From positions 61,333,420-61,397,419 of the forward strand of contig JARCOQ010000002.1 in assembly GCA_029207755.1 (NCBI GenBank): DNA of 64,000 bases. Reading direction: 5' to 3'. A model generated the notes under the pieces. That model was not told where the DNA came from and ran no database searches. It saw nothing but the letters and a program-made list of their open reading frames with translations. The stretch is from Chamaea fasciata. Taxonomy: Eukaryota; Chordata; Aves; Passeriformes; Sylviidae. The translations under genes and the position numbers were made by a program. The number at the start of each line of letters is the position of its first letter. Positions within the stretch are counted from its first letter, which is position 1. Positions 1 to 12,120 of the stretch are shown in pieces.

Positions 1-40
1 TCCAAATCTATGAAGTTTTGTGCTTGTTTCCTCCTGTACT

Positions 41-151
41 TTTTGAAAAAAGACAAATTAAAAACTAAAAATTTAAAAAACAAACAAAAAAAAAAAACAA
101 AAAAAAAAAAACAAAAACAAAAAAAAACCACAAACAAACAAAAACAAAAAC

Positions 152-202
<51 letters not shown>

Positions 203-218
203 AAAAAAAACCAAACAG
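41..218. repeat. A-rich low-complexity tract with A49 run
   Basis: A-rich sequence interrupted by single C bases, ending in an uninterrupted run of 49 A at 153-201. The apparent lysine-rich or phenylalanine-rich reading frames across it are translation of the repeat, not genes. No LINE body that would explain it as a retroposon tail is recognisable upstream. Confidence 0.95.
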
Positions 219-257
219 AAGAATTCTGTTTACTTATTCTGGAATACAAATATTCCA

Positions 258-280
258 CCCACCCACCCCTCCCACCCCCC
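258..280 (-). other. G-quadruplex motif (minus strand)
   Basis: The plus strand has five C tracts of 3, 3, 4, 3 and 6 bases separated by single bases. The minus strand therefore carries five G tracts with one-base loops, the most stable class of G-quadruplex motif. It lies about 55 bases from the A49 run. Confidence 0.8.
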
Positions 281-281
281 T

Positions 282-1966
282 TAATAAAGTTTTACAATAT
301 ACTCTGAAAATCTCATTATGATCATTACATAAGCCTTACAGAGTGTCAATTTCATTCCTTACTTATTTGGAGCAAGAAATAATTTTAATATTTCTTTTTC
401 TATTATGCAATTTGTAAGTTTTGCATTAGTGTTTACAGGTTAAATCTGCAAGAAGAGAGAGAATTTTTATTTTATGTATCCCTACTTAAAACCAGAGATT
501 TAATCTTTTTATGAATATTTGCAGCCATTTGTACTATAAATGTCAACATTACATTTTATGGCTATTAAAAAAAGGTGAAAAAACATAAAAATATATTCCT
601 ACATAGTGATAGACTATTCTCATTTAATACCACTAACTGTTAAAGGACATACACATTCCTACAAGAGCATAAAAATGCTGTAGCTATACCTAATGACAAT
701 GACATATATTTTATTATAAATATGTTTCTTCTTATGGTATATGTGCATATAGTGGTGTGCACATATTATATGCAAATAATGTATATTAAGCTGTTTTGTA
801 TACACATATTTAAGGACAGATAGCATATATGTGCAGTATATTTTTCTTGTGTGTCTGGTAACCTCATCATATTTAATAGCATATTCTAAACAACCACTTT
901 AAAAAAAAAAAAAAAAACCTCTTAGTCTACTGTATAACTATTTAAATTCGGAGAGCATCAATATTCCCTTAAAATGAAACACAGGAATTAGTCAATGATT
1001 TTGATTTTCTGTGCTTCTTTAGTACTAGATATAATTCCTAACAGGAGTTATTCTTGTTTACTGGAAATGATTCAAATTAAAGGTTCTTTAATTTCTAAAA
1101 GGAATGTCCCCTAAGAAATGGATATAATCAAGGTAAGGAGCAAAGCACAATAGTGGAGGTATTCTCAGGGCGATCATCCTAATTATTTGTAATCACTGGA
1201 ACAAAAAGCTACTCAGATGAAACACATAGAAAATACAGGTACCCCAAGAACTTTTTGTTATTTATGTAAATCTTGAATTAAATATATAATTAACAGATTG
1301 GACAGTATAATTTTAATTTATATTTAGATAGGGAAAATGTCATATATATTACCTGAAAAAAGACATTTAATGAAGCAAAATGAGTAGTAAGACTGTGCTC
1401 CAATGATGCCAGAAATTATAGGGGAAGCATCTGCCACTGTAATTTCCAAAGTTGGGACTGGCTGGGATAACCTTGAAATCCGTGCATTCATTTTGTTGTT
1501 TTATACTCTTTTAGTTAAATACACTGCATGAGGCATATAGGCTACAGATTTTGCCACCTTTTAAAAGAAGTGTTTGGGGAAATTAGAAAAAAATGATCCT
1601 AATGGAAATTTAAATGCTGTATTTATCTTTTCTGTACTGTTGTATTCATTTCTTAAAGAAGCAAAATTAATTTAATGTTGAAATATCCTGAATTTTTAAA
1701 CAGGGAATTGATACTGATACTGTTGTCCTATGACATGTAAACAGGTTAAGAATATATGTCTGCACTGGAAAAATATTATATTTGGTGTTTTTCTCTTTTA
1801 ACAATTTTCAGCAAGCTCAATGTGCATGTTTCTGAATAAGAAGACTGTCCCTTGCAAATCTTTGCACTTTATTCAAATGTTCAGAAGCCTCTTTACAAGA
1901 TGAATAATAGTTAGGGCATTCTAAATCAGATTCTTTTTGGATTTAGAACTAGTTGAAACACTCTCA
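282..1966. other. Unique AT-rich non-coding sequence
   Basis: No reading frame of note, no recognisable repeat apart from an A17 run near 901-917, and no RNA gene seen. TATA-like and alternating purine-pyrimidine stretches near 700-850 fit the base composition and are not called as promoters. Confidence 0.6.
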
Positions 1967-2200
1967 AAATCATGGATTCACAGGATATTCTAATTTGGAA
2001 GGAATCAATAAGGACCACTGAGTCAAACTCAGTCCAACTCCTGACCCTTCCCAGGACAGCCCCGAAAACTCAGACCATGCGCTTGATGGCTTGTCCAAAC
2101 TCTTTTAAAACTCTGGAAGGTTTGGTACTGGGACTTATTCCCTGGGAAGCTTGTTCCAGCGCCCAAGCACCCTCTGGGTGAACAGGTTACACTTCAGTCA
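1967..2200 (-). mobile_element. CR1 LINE, 5'-truncated 3' end
   Basis: On the minus strand this reads as the end of CR1: the last stretch of ORF2 sequence (tracts resembling 'cacccagagggtg' and 'ggaacaagcttccc'), then the 3' UTR with 'gttggactgagtttgactcagtggtcctt', ending at the low-coordinate side in a worn octamer tail. Only about 230 bases remain, as expected from incomplete reverse transcription. The small frame at 1972-2181 on the plus strand is antisense to it. Confidence 0.88.
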
Positions 2201-2854
2201 GTGACTGAATTAATAAATGAAACGTGGGAAACAGAAAAAGTGGGAATGGCACTGTTAAAAGAGAAAAACACCAAATATAATATTTTTAGAAAACTATTTG
2301 CTGAATTGATAGAATAATTCATCATTTCTCCTGTTGGGCAATGTGCAATAGAATAAAATTTTTGGTAGGGTGGTAAAACCCTTTTCTTCAAAAAAGAAGA
2401 CACATTTTTTAAAAAAAACATATTGCCTCCTACAAATGTATTCTTATATTTTATTAGATATATATATTATATTATATGTTTGTGGATGACATTATTAGCC
2501 ATTCATTAACAAGTGTTCCACCTTTTAAAAGTCAGAGATTTTGAGTATTTGAATATTTCTCCATTGATATTTAATTTTATCATTCATCCTTAGACTTCTA
2601 CTGAAAGCTTCTCGATATTATAACTAATATATCATTCTGAACGTTTTTGGGTTTTGTTTGTCTGTTTCAGATTTTGTTGTTGTTTATCTGGTTTCATAGA
2701 TAAGCAGAAATTTACATTTACATGTGTGGAAGTTTACATTTTTCCTGAAGGATCTGAAGTTTTTTAGCGTGTGTATATCCTCAGTAGTGTTAGAGAGAGT
2801 TTGCTGCACATTCAGCTCTTATGTATAGAGAGATTGACTTAAACTTCAGTTCTT

Positions 2855-3300
2855 GTCCAATAGAGGACATACAACTGAAACAGATAATGGTGACAAGCAT
2901 CAGCACTCTATTATTCCTAAGTACCATCTTTTATACCCTGTTTCTCACATGCATAATACCTGTGTGCCCTCTTACTCTTCTTTGATTGGTGAATGCACCT
3001 CAGCATTCCATGCTTCTTTTCCTTCAATGCTGTTCACCTGTCTTACACAGCTGCACACCATTAGGGATGAGGCTCAGCCACAGCCCCATTCCTAATGTCC
3101 CATAATCTATTCTCCTACACTTGGCTTTAACATTATATAGTGTTTTGTCATACAATCAAGTCTTCAGTATCTTTTGCTCCTTATCAGGCAGATCAGAGCA
3201 GTGATACGAATACTAAAGGGGCAGCTGTACAGTGAGGCTTTCAGAAGGAAGCTCAGAAATTAAGGGGTCTGTCTGAAAAAATGGACTGTGAAATCAGTCA
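2855..3300 (-). other. Possible worn LTR with promoter-like core
   Basis: This block is less AT-rich than its surroundings. On the minus strand a CCAAT box (complement of 2984-2990) lies about 50 bases upstream of a TATA box (TATAAAA, complement of 2929-2935), the spacing of a retroviral U3 promoter. No LTR termini or target duplication could be fixed and no family was recognised, so it could also be chance. Confidence 0.25.
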
Positions 3301-3559
3301 AAAAACTGACGGACTGAAACTGCTTTGCAAAAAATACTGCTAAACACAAAGTATTTGTATTTCAGGGCCTAAATGCCTACAGCAATAAAACATCCTTACC
3401 GATAAAGTTATTTTAAACTCTATAAATATTCAATAAAGCATAAAAATTTAATGTATAAGGCAGTTAAGGTACTAGGTGTATGTAATTTTAGATAGATTCT
3501 CCTGTTTATGTAGTCTCTACTAGTCAGGTGCATTTTTAACATGTTTTTTCCTATTTCTG

Positions 3560-3676
3560 TTTAGGGACCCACAAATATGATCAAGCTGAACTCTTAAGTG
3601 AATGGTCCATATGGGGATTGAATCCACAGCTTTGGTGTAATTAGCAACATGCTCTGACCAACTGGGCTAATCTCAG
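3560..3676 (-). mobile_element. tRNA-Ile-derived SINE with CR1-like tail (TguSINE1-type)
   Basis: The minus strand 3676-3603 is a 74-base tRNA-Ile-like head. It has an A box (TAGCCCAGTTGG, 3669-3658), an anticodon loop with AAT at 3642-3640, and a B box (GGATTCAATCC, 3625-3615). The two sides of the acceptor stem no longer pair, so it is not a working tRNA. About 40 bases follow (3602-3560) resembling the CR1 3' UTR ('cttgatcatatttgtgggtccc'). A tRNA-Ile head joined to a CR1 tail is the known architecture of TguSINE1 of songbirds, thought to be mobilised by the CR1 enzyme. Family assignment is from memory. Confidence 0.82.
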
Positions 3677-6600
3677 GGTCATTATGTGTAATGGTTGAAA
3701 AATGTCTGACCAACTTTTGATACTTTACTGCATTTTATAAAGCTTTTGAGTGTAGAACAGGACAATTCTGTAAAGTGTCTTTTATTCTGTATCTTATCTA
3801 GATTTTTTAAACTCAACATTGTTCAAATTTTCTCATTTCTTCAAGACTACTGTTTGTTTATAAACATGTTCATGATTTTTCTTTTAAATATAGAAGTAAT
3901 ATCATAAAAGAACTTAGAGTACTTAGAGAAATAATGAGAGAAAGTAAAAAATATATCTTGTAACATTAATGTACTATATTGATTTTTTAGTCAATTGCTT
4001 TCTCTGCCTAGCAGAAGATGCTTATCTAATGAATATTCTCAACCAACTTTGTGATCTGCACATCTACAAAACTCCATCCATATAAAATATCTGAACACAT
4101 TTTCACTTGGACCAAAAATATCTAGTCTCAAGCCATAATCTTCTGACCCTCTTTGTGTGTGTTTTTGAGAGCATCACATGATGAAGGTCCTCCCATATTA
4201 TATAGCTCAGAATGTGGTTTACATAGAGTTAGTAATTACTACACATACCTACAGACAGAATAGAACTACTGCTGACAGAATGGAACGTGAGTACATAATG
4301 CTATCAGTCAGCAGATTTTAATCTTAAAATGGCCCCAATCCCTGTATCCTAAATATAACTTTTGAAATCCTTGCTGCTTTGCTAAACCAGTAGGACTCCT
4401 GTTACTTTGCAATTAAATGGTATAGATTTTACAATAATTTCCTGTCTTACGTGGTGAGTCCTCAACTAATGGAGATGCTGTTAAAGAAACAAACAAAAAA
4501 CCCTCAAAAAACCCCTAGATTATTCATTCTTAGCGTTTTTTGGAATAACTAGCAAGCCTATTTAAAAAAAACAAACAAACAAACAAAAAAAAAACTAACC
4601 TAAAAATGCAACAAAACCTTAACAACATGTCAGTACAGTAAAAACTTTTTAACTAGATGACTTATTTGATCTACTTAGAGTTTTACAAGGCTCTTCTATT
4701 TTCTATTGATTTCTTTCCTGGATTTCACACAGAAATAGAAAATAAACAATTTCACTGATTTTGCAGAACACTGATCTTTCACACTGCATTTTCCATATGA
4801 TCATGGAATGATCCGTTTTTTTATCCTTGTGTTTTATTAACATGTTGTATTTGAAAAACTCTAATACTTTCAGTAAACACATTTGCTATTATGTTGTAAC
4901 ATGCAAAGAGATAATATATATTATTAAAACATGAAAACTGCTAGGTTTTAAGAGGTTTTTCGAAGTTTGGAAGTCCTGTTGTTTCAATGAAAGCAGAGCC
5001 ACAGGCAGCAGGAAGAGTATTATGGAGTAAGATGTTCTAAATTTAAAAACCAGGATTGAATGTGAACTTTCTGTTTTAGCCACTATAAAAAGTTAAAAGC
5101 AAGTATCATTTAGGATTAGTGTTCAGCTTTTATTTTTTTTTCCTTAATATATTTTCTAAAATTTGAAAGTTAGGAGACTATTTGGCAAGTTTGACAGAAG
5201 ACAAAAAATTCAATTATTAGGACCAGTTACAGCTGCAAAAAACTTGAAATAATCAAGGTGGCAGTTAAATGGGTAAAATGATTAGTAATGAATTTTAGTA
5301 TCAATAAAAATGAAGAAAAGCAAACAGGGTAAGTATTCAAATTATTCCTATAGCCTACAACTATTTCGATTAAGAGCACTAGCCAGGAAAATAACCTTGG
5401 AATTACTGTTGACTGCACAGAAAAAAAACCCTGCTTGTACAAATATCATGAAATATCTCTAGGAAGCAACCAGAATATAAAGGGGATGAAGAAGCGAAAT
5501 ATGCAAAGAATACTATGGTGACCTTATTGAAATGTGGCTAGGGGTTTAAAATGCTTGTGATATATTGGACAAATCAGAATTAAAAGATGTTCATGAAAAG
5601 CATAACGGCACAACCAAAGAGTGGAGGCATCTCTCAACAAACATGGAAGGATTATTTTTTAACCTTATTACACATCTTAGAAGAATAGGACAAATAATTA
5701 TAAAAATAAAACAGAAATGAGCTGTATGAACAAGATATATGAGTGCATTTTTTCCTGCCTGCCTCAAAGCTCAATAAAATCTAAACAAGTTAAATTAAAA
5801 TTGGAAGTGTTAAATAGCTAAGAAAATATTATCTCATGAACTGTTTAATTAAGTATAAAATGATTTTCTACAGGAAGGAGTCAAATAAGTAGACTTGAAA
5901 TAGGACTGAATATTAGGAGTTCCATAAAAAGAGTATGAGCTTGAGTTTAAGCTTAATGGGATTTAGCTTAACATTTTCCTCCGTGCAGTTTTAGAAATCA
6001 ATAATTTGGATATGTCTACTGTACCAGAGATAAGAAAGAAAGACAAATATATACAACATTTGATAATTATTTTGAACTCAAGAGATCATAATTTTCCTCT
6101 GACAAACATCACTGAAAATTTACTCACAAGAATATTCACTGTTTTAATTAATAATTTAAAAAGTGAAAGTTATTAAATTCCACAATTCAAAAATTAAAAT
6201 ATTATATTCATATTGGCAATCATGATGAGACTTAATATAGGACAGATTATCCCATGTCTTTGCACTATAGTGTTCTTTTTATCTGAAACTTTTGCTTTCG
6301 GCTTCTCTTGTAGACAGAGTATTGACTATAGGGTTTCTTCTGTCCCAGTACTGCAACTAACATATCAACATATAATTCAGTCAAAATGTAACTCTGAAAG
6401 TCAATGACCAAACTATATTCTCTAATGCAGAGTATTATGGGTACTTTTATGCTGCTTTCTGTTTCTTTCCTTTATGCCAGAATGCTGGAATACACGCTGA
6501 AGCTGTGGATTGCTCTTCTGATACTACAGATTTTATGAATTAAATAAACTGTCAATAAAGTAGTTTTTTGTCCCTTACAATAGAAGAACATGTTTTAGAG

Positions 6601-6785
6601 TTCTTTCGCCTAGAAGGCACCTAGGAAACTGTGTTTTATTTACAGAGTTTTCAGTTTTCACTGGGTCCCAAACTTCAATGTATCAAAGCTGTTGGCTTTA
6701 TCAGGTACAAAACTGTGGAGAAGACGTCAATGACTTGTCAAACTCGGCCCACCTTTCCACTAGTAGTTACTTCAAAGTAACTTGG
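3677..6785. other. Unique AT-rich non-coding sequence
   Basis: No supported gene. Holds a (CAAA)n/A-rich patch at about 4561-4594 and an 18-base near-palindrome at 6765-6782. Around 5380-5560 some wording faintly resembles an ancient LINE, but not enough to call. Confidence 0.5.
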
Positions 6786-6816
<31 letters not shown>

Positions 6817-6824
6817 AAAAAAAA
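6786..6824. repeat. Poly(A) tract
   Basis: About 38 bases of nearly pure A with one G. It follows directly on a small inverted repeat at 6765-6782. No retroposed gene body could be recognised upstream, so it is called a microsatellite rather than a processed-pseudogene tail. Confidence 0.9.
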
Positions 6825-9800
6825 GTTAGAGCACTGTGTTGTCAACACTCTAGCTCACTCTAGCTAGCTAAAGAAGCTACCTCTAAAAGGTTTGACTTTT
6901 ATCTTTTGAAGTGAAAATTATAAACCAGTGATATCAAAGACTATAATTTCAAGTGCTTATCCTGAAATGTCTCATAAAAAAAATTTCAGCACATACCTTT
7001 TGCGAAGTAGATTTGATAAATCCAAGTTGTCCTTTAAACCTATTTTCTTCCTTCACCTCTGTCTTGTTTTTTTGTTTTGTTTTCTCGTTTTGATTCTTGT
7101 TCCAATTACTTCTCTCCTACTGTCTTACTTTTTTATTTAAGTATATGTGCATATGAAAAATAGAATTTGTGTGTTCCTTTTCATTTTCCAATCCACTTGA
7201 TTCCTCTCCTCGTTCTATTAAAGGAAGAGCATACATGGTACCACCTGAAGTTTTCTTGATTGCTATGGGAGCTGAGAATAGACTGCAGGCTGGTGGTCTG
7301 CTGTCTGCTTGCAATTCCTTTTAAGAAAGATGACAATATCCATAGGAGATGAAACACGTGTTGCATAGAACATGAATGGATAATAGAGTGACCTGTGATT
7401 TAACCTACAAATAAAATATCAACTTGCAGCGCTGATCTATGACTGAAGATGTTTTTGTATTAGATTTTGTCCTCTTAGGATTACTCTTGCGACTCTCTCC
7501 ATAGATACTAAGGATTCTTTTGAGTCAGCAACATATACTGTCCTATGTTACTCTAAATAAAAGGCAAGCAAATTAAAGTGCCATAACGAGATGATTTGCT
7601 CTCAGTTTTGCGTAAATCCTCCATTAATTTATCAGAAGGTTCTGGTAATAGAAACACAATGTTACATACAATTTACATCATCAGATTAAGGCAAGAATTA
7701 GCTACCAGTTAAACCCATGCCAAACTATGGGTTACACAATAAACTTTGCCAGTAACTTTGTCAAGTGACACATGGAAAAAAAAAAAATTTATCATCTTTT
7801 ACACTATAGAACAAAACCTGGTTATTAAATTCAGTCACCCCTACAACTCAACATCAAATAAAAAAGCAGTAGATTTCCATACCTATACATGAGCCTATAC
7901 CTAGTTATTTAATCACAACAAAGGCTGTAGAATGAACTCACATGTTGCCCTCGTGAGGTGCAGGAGATATTCAGGGTTGAGGTAACATATGTCACGGACA
8001 ATAGAAGATTTTTCCCTATTCTACCCTGCCTACTGTTCCTTCTGCCATGGTGCAGCAGGAAATGCAGAAATAAAGAAAGAAAAAAATCCGTAAGGATCAG
8101 TGCTACTGTTCACTTTAGCACAATGCTCTAAAGACAGGAAGGGTTTGTATTTTTGTGTATGGATGAAAACAATTGAAGACCAGATAAGGTTAAAGTCCTT
8201 CAACTTACAATGTATTAAAAAATATTTATTTTCTTAGCACTGGTGCAAATCTGACATTGTCAATATTTATATATGAAATAGTTGTGGATATTACAGTGAT
8301 ATATATACATCTTTCACTATACGTCTGAAATGATATTTTGTTAGAAGAGTTTCAATGGGCTAAACTTTTGAGATTTAAAAAAAAAATACCATTTGCTTCT
8401 CAGTTTTCAAAGTCCCTTCTTGCGACATACATCTAATTTATGAAGTAACATTTTTGTACTTCACAGATGTGCCATTGTTAGCAAAGAACTTATTTTGAGA
8501 AATATTTTAGAAAAAAAAGTGTAATGGGATTATCTATTATTGAGTCTAATCGATAATAAATGAGAAACAATAAATCTAGTAAATAAAGATCAAACCATTC
8601 CTTATTTGGAACTCATTTTAGACATTTTTGGATAATTAACCCACCTCTGTGAGCGAGGATATATTGTGTAGTTGTGATGTTTCCTTACAGAACAGAGACA
8701 AATGCAAACATTATATTGAGGAGATGAGACAAATAGCAGAAGATTATTTCCCATGTACCTCATTTTAGATTGAAGCAACAATGCAGTAATATAAGTCACT
8801 GAAAAGGGTAAGGCCCAGACAAGTGAGTGCCCCATCAGTAAATCCTTTCCTGCTTAACCAAAAAACTGTTTTTTCACTAAAAGGTAATTCAATTTTCATT
8901 ACAAATGCTCATGCCAGTAAACTGTCTCACAATGTTTTAAACCTTAGTCTTTGCTTTCATGGCTTATTTAGGCAGTTCAAATTTGTCTGAGATGGAGCAC
9001 TGAATGTAAACAAGACTGTTAAATCTAATCTGTGTTCTTCTCATTATTTTTGTACTACCAATTCATTCTTATATCACAGCATCTATCAGAAACAGCTTTT
9101 AACATCTTCTTACCATGTCCTAGATACTGAAGGCTTACTATCAACTAATTAGAAGCATAATATAGCAAACATATTATTTATTATATTATTCTTGTTTTAC
9201 ATAAAAGAATCTTGTTGTATTTAGACCTCTGAGCCAACTATTACGACGCTATGATAAGGGCTGCCTTTTTGTAAACTCCTTTCTATCCACAGAGGAGGAG
9301 TATTTGATTTTTTTTTTTTTTTTTGGCGGGATGGGAGAACTTGGAAATTCAAAAGTTTTACGTTAGAAATCTGTGTTTTCTACCATCTATAGCATAAAGA
9401 TTCTTATCTTGATCATTATCAAATAATTAATGTTCCCACAGAGATAATTTTACTAAACATACAAGTTCTCAATTAAAATTCTTAATATCTTTGAATTTTA
9501 TCTTAATTTTTGGAGAACAAAATGGAAGGATACTTACATGGTTCAGGTACAAAACTGAAGCTTACCTATGCAAAAATTTGAAAATGTTAAAAACAATTGT
9601 GCCTCAACATATCAAATATATTTTAAAGTACATTTTAAAAGTAAACAATAGAAATGTTAATGTTCTTCTAAATGGCTTTGAACTGAAGTTTCATTTTGGG
9701 AATTGTGAAAAAAGTAATAAGCTACTAGATGCTTAGGGAATAATTGTTCATAAGGTCAGAGAGGCTGAAGTTTAAAAGGTTTTGTTTGTTTGTTTTGTTT

Positions 9801-9872
9801 GTTTGTTTTTGTTTTTGTTTTTATTGGAAATGTTAACAGTTATTTCCATGGGTAATTGAAAGGACTTATGGC
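6825..9872. other. Unique AT-rich non-coding sequence with (TTTG)n
   Basis: No gene supported. A T17 run lies at 9308-9324 and a (TTTG)n/(TTTTTG)n tract at about 9779-9822, just beyond the end of the following CR1. Confidence 0.6.
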
Positions 9873-10225
9873 ACATAGAAAATACTGACTTGGAAAGGAC
9901 CCATCAGAAGCATTGAGTCCAACATCCGGGCCTGCTCAGGACACCCCAAGAGACCCACCATGTGCCTGAGAGCATTGTCCAAATGCTTCTTGAACTCTGT
10001 CAGGCTTGGTGCCCTGACTACTTCCTTGGTGAGCCTGTTCCAGTGCCCAGCCACCCTCTGGGTGAAGAACCTTTTCCTGACATCAATCAAAACCTCTCGT
10101 GACTCAGCTTCAGGCCATTCCCTCGAGTCTTGTTACCAGTCATAAGACTGAAGAGGTATCTGACTCCTCCTTGTGAGATCTCCCCTCAGTCTCCTCGATC
10201 TCCTCCAGGCTGAAAAGACCAAGTG
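9873..10225 (-). mobile_element. CR1 LINE 3' portion, part 1 (split by LTR)
   Basis: The minus strand reads as the 3' end of CR1. From the low-coordinate side it has a worn octamer tail, the 3' UTR (complement of 'cattgagtccaacatccgggcctg'), then the ORF2 C-terminal coding region (complement of 'ccagccaccctctgggtgaagaacc'). Translation on the minus strand gives FFTQRVAGHWNRLTKEVVRA, typical of the CR1 ORF2 C-terminus. The copy stops abruptly at 10225 and resumes after the inserted LTR at 10583. Confidence 0.92.
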
Positions 10226-10584
10226 TATGGGAACTGACAGTGGTCAGAACATGGATTCTTCGGCTCCTGTCAGTGCCTTGACGCCTGTGGGAAAGCCAAG
10301 GACAAAACTCTCTCAGACTGGCCTGGGAAGTCATGAGGAGGAACCCAAAACAGTCCCTATAAACAATCCCTGTATATAGCCTCATCCTGACACCTGGTGT
10401 TTTTCCAATCTGTTTACTGGTAGAGACGTTTCCAAAAGGTGGTGCCTCAAAGGACCAATCCTATTCATTCTACCAAAACACTGTTTAAAAGAATCTGTCT
10501 TTCAATAAACTTTTCTATAAGCCCTCTGAAGAAATCGGAGTTCTATGTGTCATTACATGAGCCATCCTGAATCGTAAAGATACA
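10224..10584 (+). mobile_element. Solo LTR nested inside CR1
   Basis: A 361-base segment that starts TG and ends CA interrupts a CR1 that is otherwise continuous. CAAGTG occurs on both sides (10220-10225 and 10583-10588), so a target duplication lies within it, though its exact length and the LTR ends overlap by a base or two. Inside are a CCAAT box (near 10456), a TATA-like TTTAAAAG and an AATAAA signal (near 10505), in the order expected of U3-R. No gag, pol or env remains, so it is a solo LTR made by recombination between two LTRs. The family was not recognised. Confidence 0.72.
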
Positions 10585-10675
10585 AGTGACCTCAGCCACT
10601 CCTGATAAGGTTTCCCTTCCAGATCCTTCACCATCCTCATGCCCCTCCTATAGACACTCTCTGATAGTTTAATGT
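10583..10675 (-). mobile_element. CR1 LINE 3' portion, part 2
   Basis: Continuation of the same minus-strand CR1 beyond the LTR: 'gacctcagccactcctgataaggtttccc' and 'cacactctctgatagtttaatg'-like tracts match adjoining ORF2 sequence in the same orientation and register. It ends at about 10675 by 5' truncation. Confidence 0.88.
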
Positions 10676-10884
10676 GTTAATGATTTGGTTTATCATACCT
10701 ACTCAGGAAAAAAAAAATCAAAGTAATTGTTTCATTTATCTTGGTTTTTTTTTTTTTTCCATAACTCAGAAATAATGTCTGCAAATAGTCACTCCAAATC
10801 TCAAATTAAGTTCTAGTATCATTTATAGTTTATGGTATAGAAAACCCCGCACAAACCACCACAACTCCCCAAGAAATCTACAAA

Positions 10885-11014
10885 AATAATAATATAATAT
10901 AATATTATGTAATATAATATAATATAATATTACAATATATTACATTATAATATAATATAATATAATATAATATAATATAATATAATATAATATAATATAA
11001 TATAATATAATATA
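10885..11014. repeat. AATAT pentanucleotide microsatellite
   Basis: An imperfect 5' part is followed by a perfect TATAA array at 10946-11014, about 13.8 copies. The purity of the right half suggests recent expansion by slippage. Confidence 0.97.
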
Positions 11015-11924
11015 GTGGTCTACTAATAATATAAGTGTGTTTATAATTTTTTATTTTAGTGATTTCCAGATTGCCACTCTATAGAATTCTATTGTAGATA
11101 TTTGATATCATCTATTCTAGAGAAGATTATTAAAAACTTTAAGTGGAGGTTTTTTCAATTCTGTTGAGGTTGCAGTCTTGTAAACTTGTGTGTTGTAAAG
11201 ATTAACTTTAGTTAGGGAGTTTGTTACTTATTTTCCATGACAGAAGAACTTATCAGAGTTGATTACTTTGAACTTTTTAGTAGAAAGAAAAAATAAAAAA
11301 TAAATGCTAAATTAAATTAAATTAAAGTTAATTATATACATTCTGTTACTCTGACTTACTCAAACTCTTTTTTTCATAATTTTTTTGACTATGAATTTTT
11401 TTAGTAAGCATTAATGGTAAAAATATTGAAATAAATATCCCATTCAGAGTTCTGAAAGGTCTTGGGAGATAGCAATTTTTATTGAAGATTTATCATGGTT
11501 TTAATCATTGCTTTAATCTGATTTATCAGTAACACTGCTGAAAAATTGTTCATCTGAATTATTACACAGCAAAGTAACATATCAGCATCGCTGACATAGC
11601 CATAACTACTCAAATAAAATTCAGTATACATAACTTGTAAAATATTATAAGTTGTAAAACTCAATACAATCAAGTAATTCCCCAGCTTAGGGCACCTGTT
11701 GCATCTGTCAGTTATTTCCCAATTACAAACACTATGAATATTGGTAGACAAGAATCCTTCCTGTTAAAGGAATATCACAGTACTATGCTTGAAATAATTC
11801 AAGAGTGACTTACAACTGTTATTCTGGGAATTATTGCATTAATTTCGTGTCAGTAATTCAGTGCTGAATTACCATTACCACTTTGGTATTTGCAAGTCCT
11901 AAAATTATTCTTATTCACCCAAAA
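11015..11924. other. Unique AT-rich non-coding sequence
   Basis: No gene seen. A short (AAATT)n patch lies near 11308-11328. Confidence 0.6.
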
Positions 11925-12120
11925 TCTGTGCGCAGGCACGGCCATGTCTGTGGCCGGGCTGGAGTCTGACAATCCTCCAGCGTAGCTTGAGAAGGGGATA
12001 ATGCCTCAGGCAGGACTGAAATGGCCTTTGACCTCATAGGTGTGGTTGGAAGCTTCAGGAGAGATTGTTCAGAATTTATAAAGTCTCTTAGGGCCCTGAG
12101 AGTGGTGCTTGTTTGCAAAG
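11925..12120 (-). other. Unassigned GC-richer block
   Basis: A roughly 200-base island, less AT-rich than its flanks, with several CpG sites. It has a minus-strand frame of 67 codons and a TATA-like TTTATAAA (near 12077 on the plus strand). The sharp change in composition suggests an inserted element or a conserved non-coding piece; no family or protein was recognised. Confidence 0.3.

Noticed and set aside
10..321. Lysine-rich small protein and its phenylalanine-rich antisense frame
   Set aside because: Both are translations of the A-rich repeat.
5380..5560. Wording faintly like an ancient L3/CR1-type LINE
   Set aside because: Only scattered short matches; no continuous alignment or 3' end could be followed by eye.
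6600..6824. Possible processed pseudogene ending in poly(A)
   Set aside because: No recognisable coding body, no polyadenylation signal close to the tract and no flanking duplication; several similar A tracts here are plain microsatellites.
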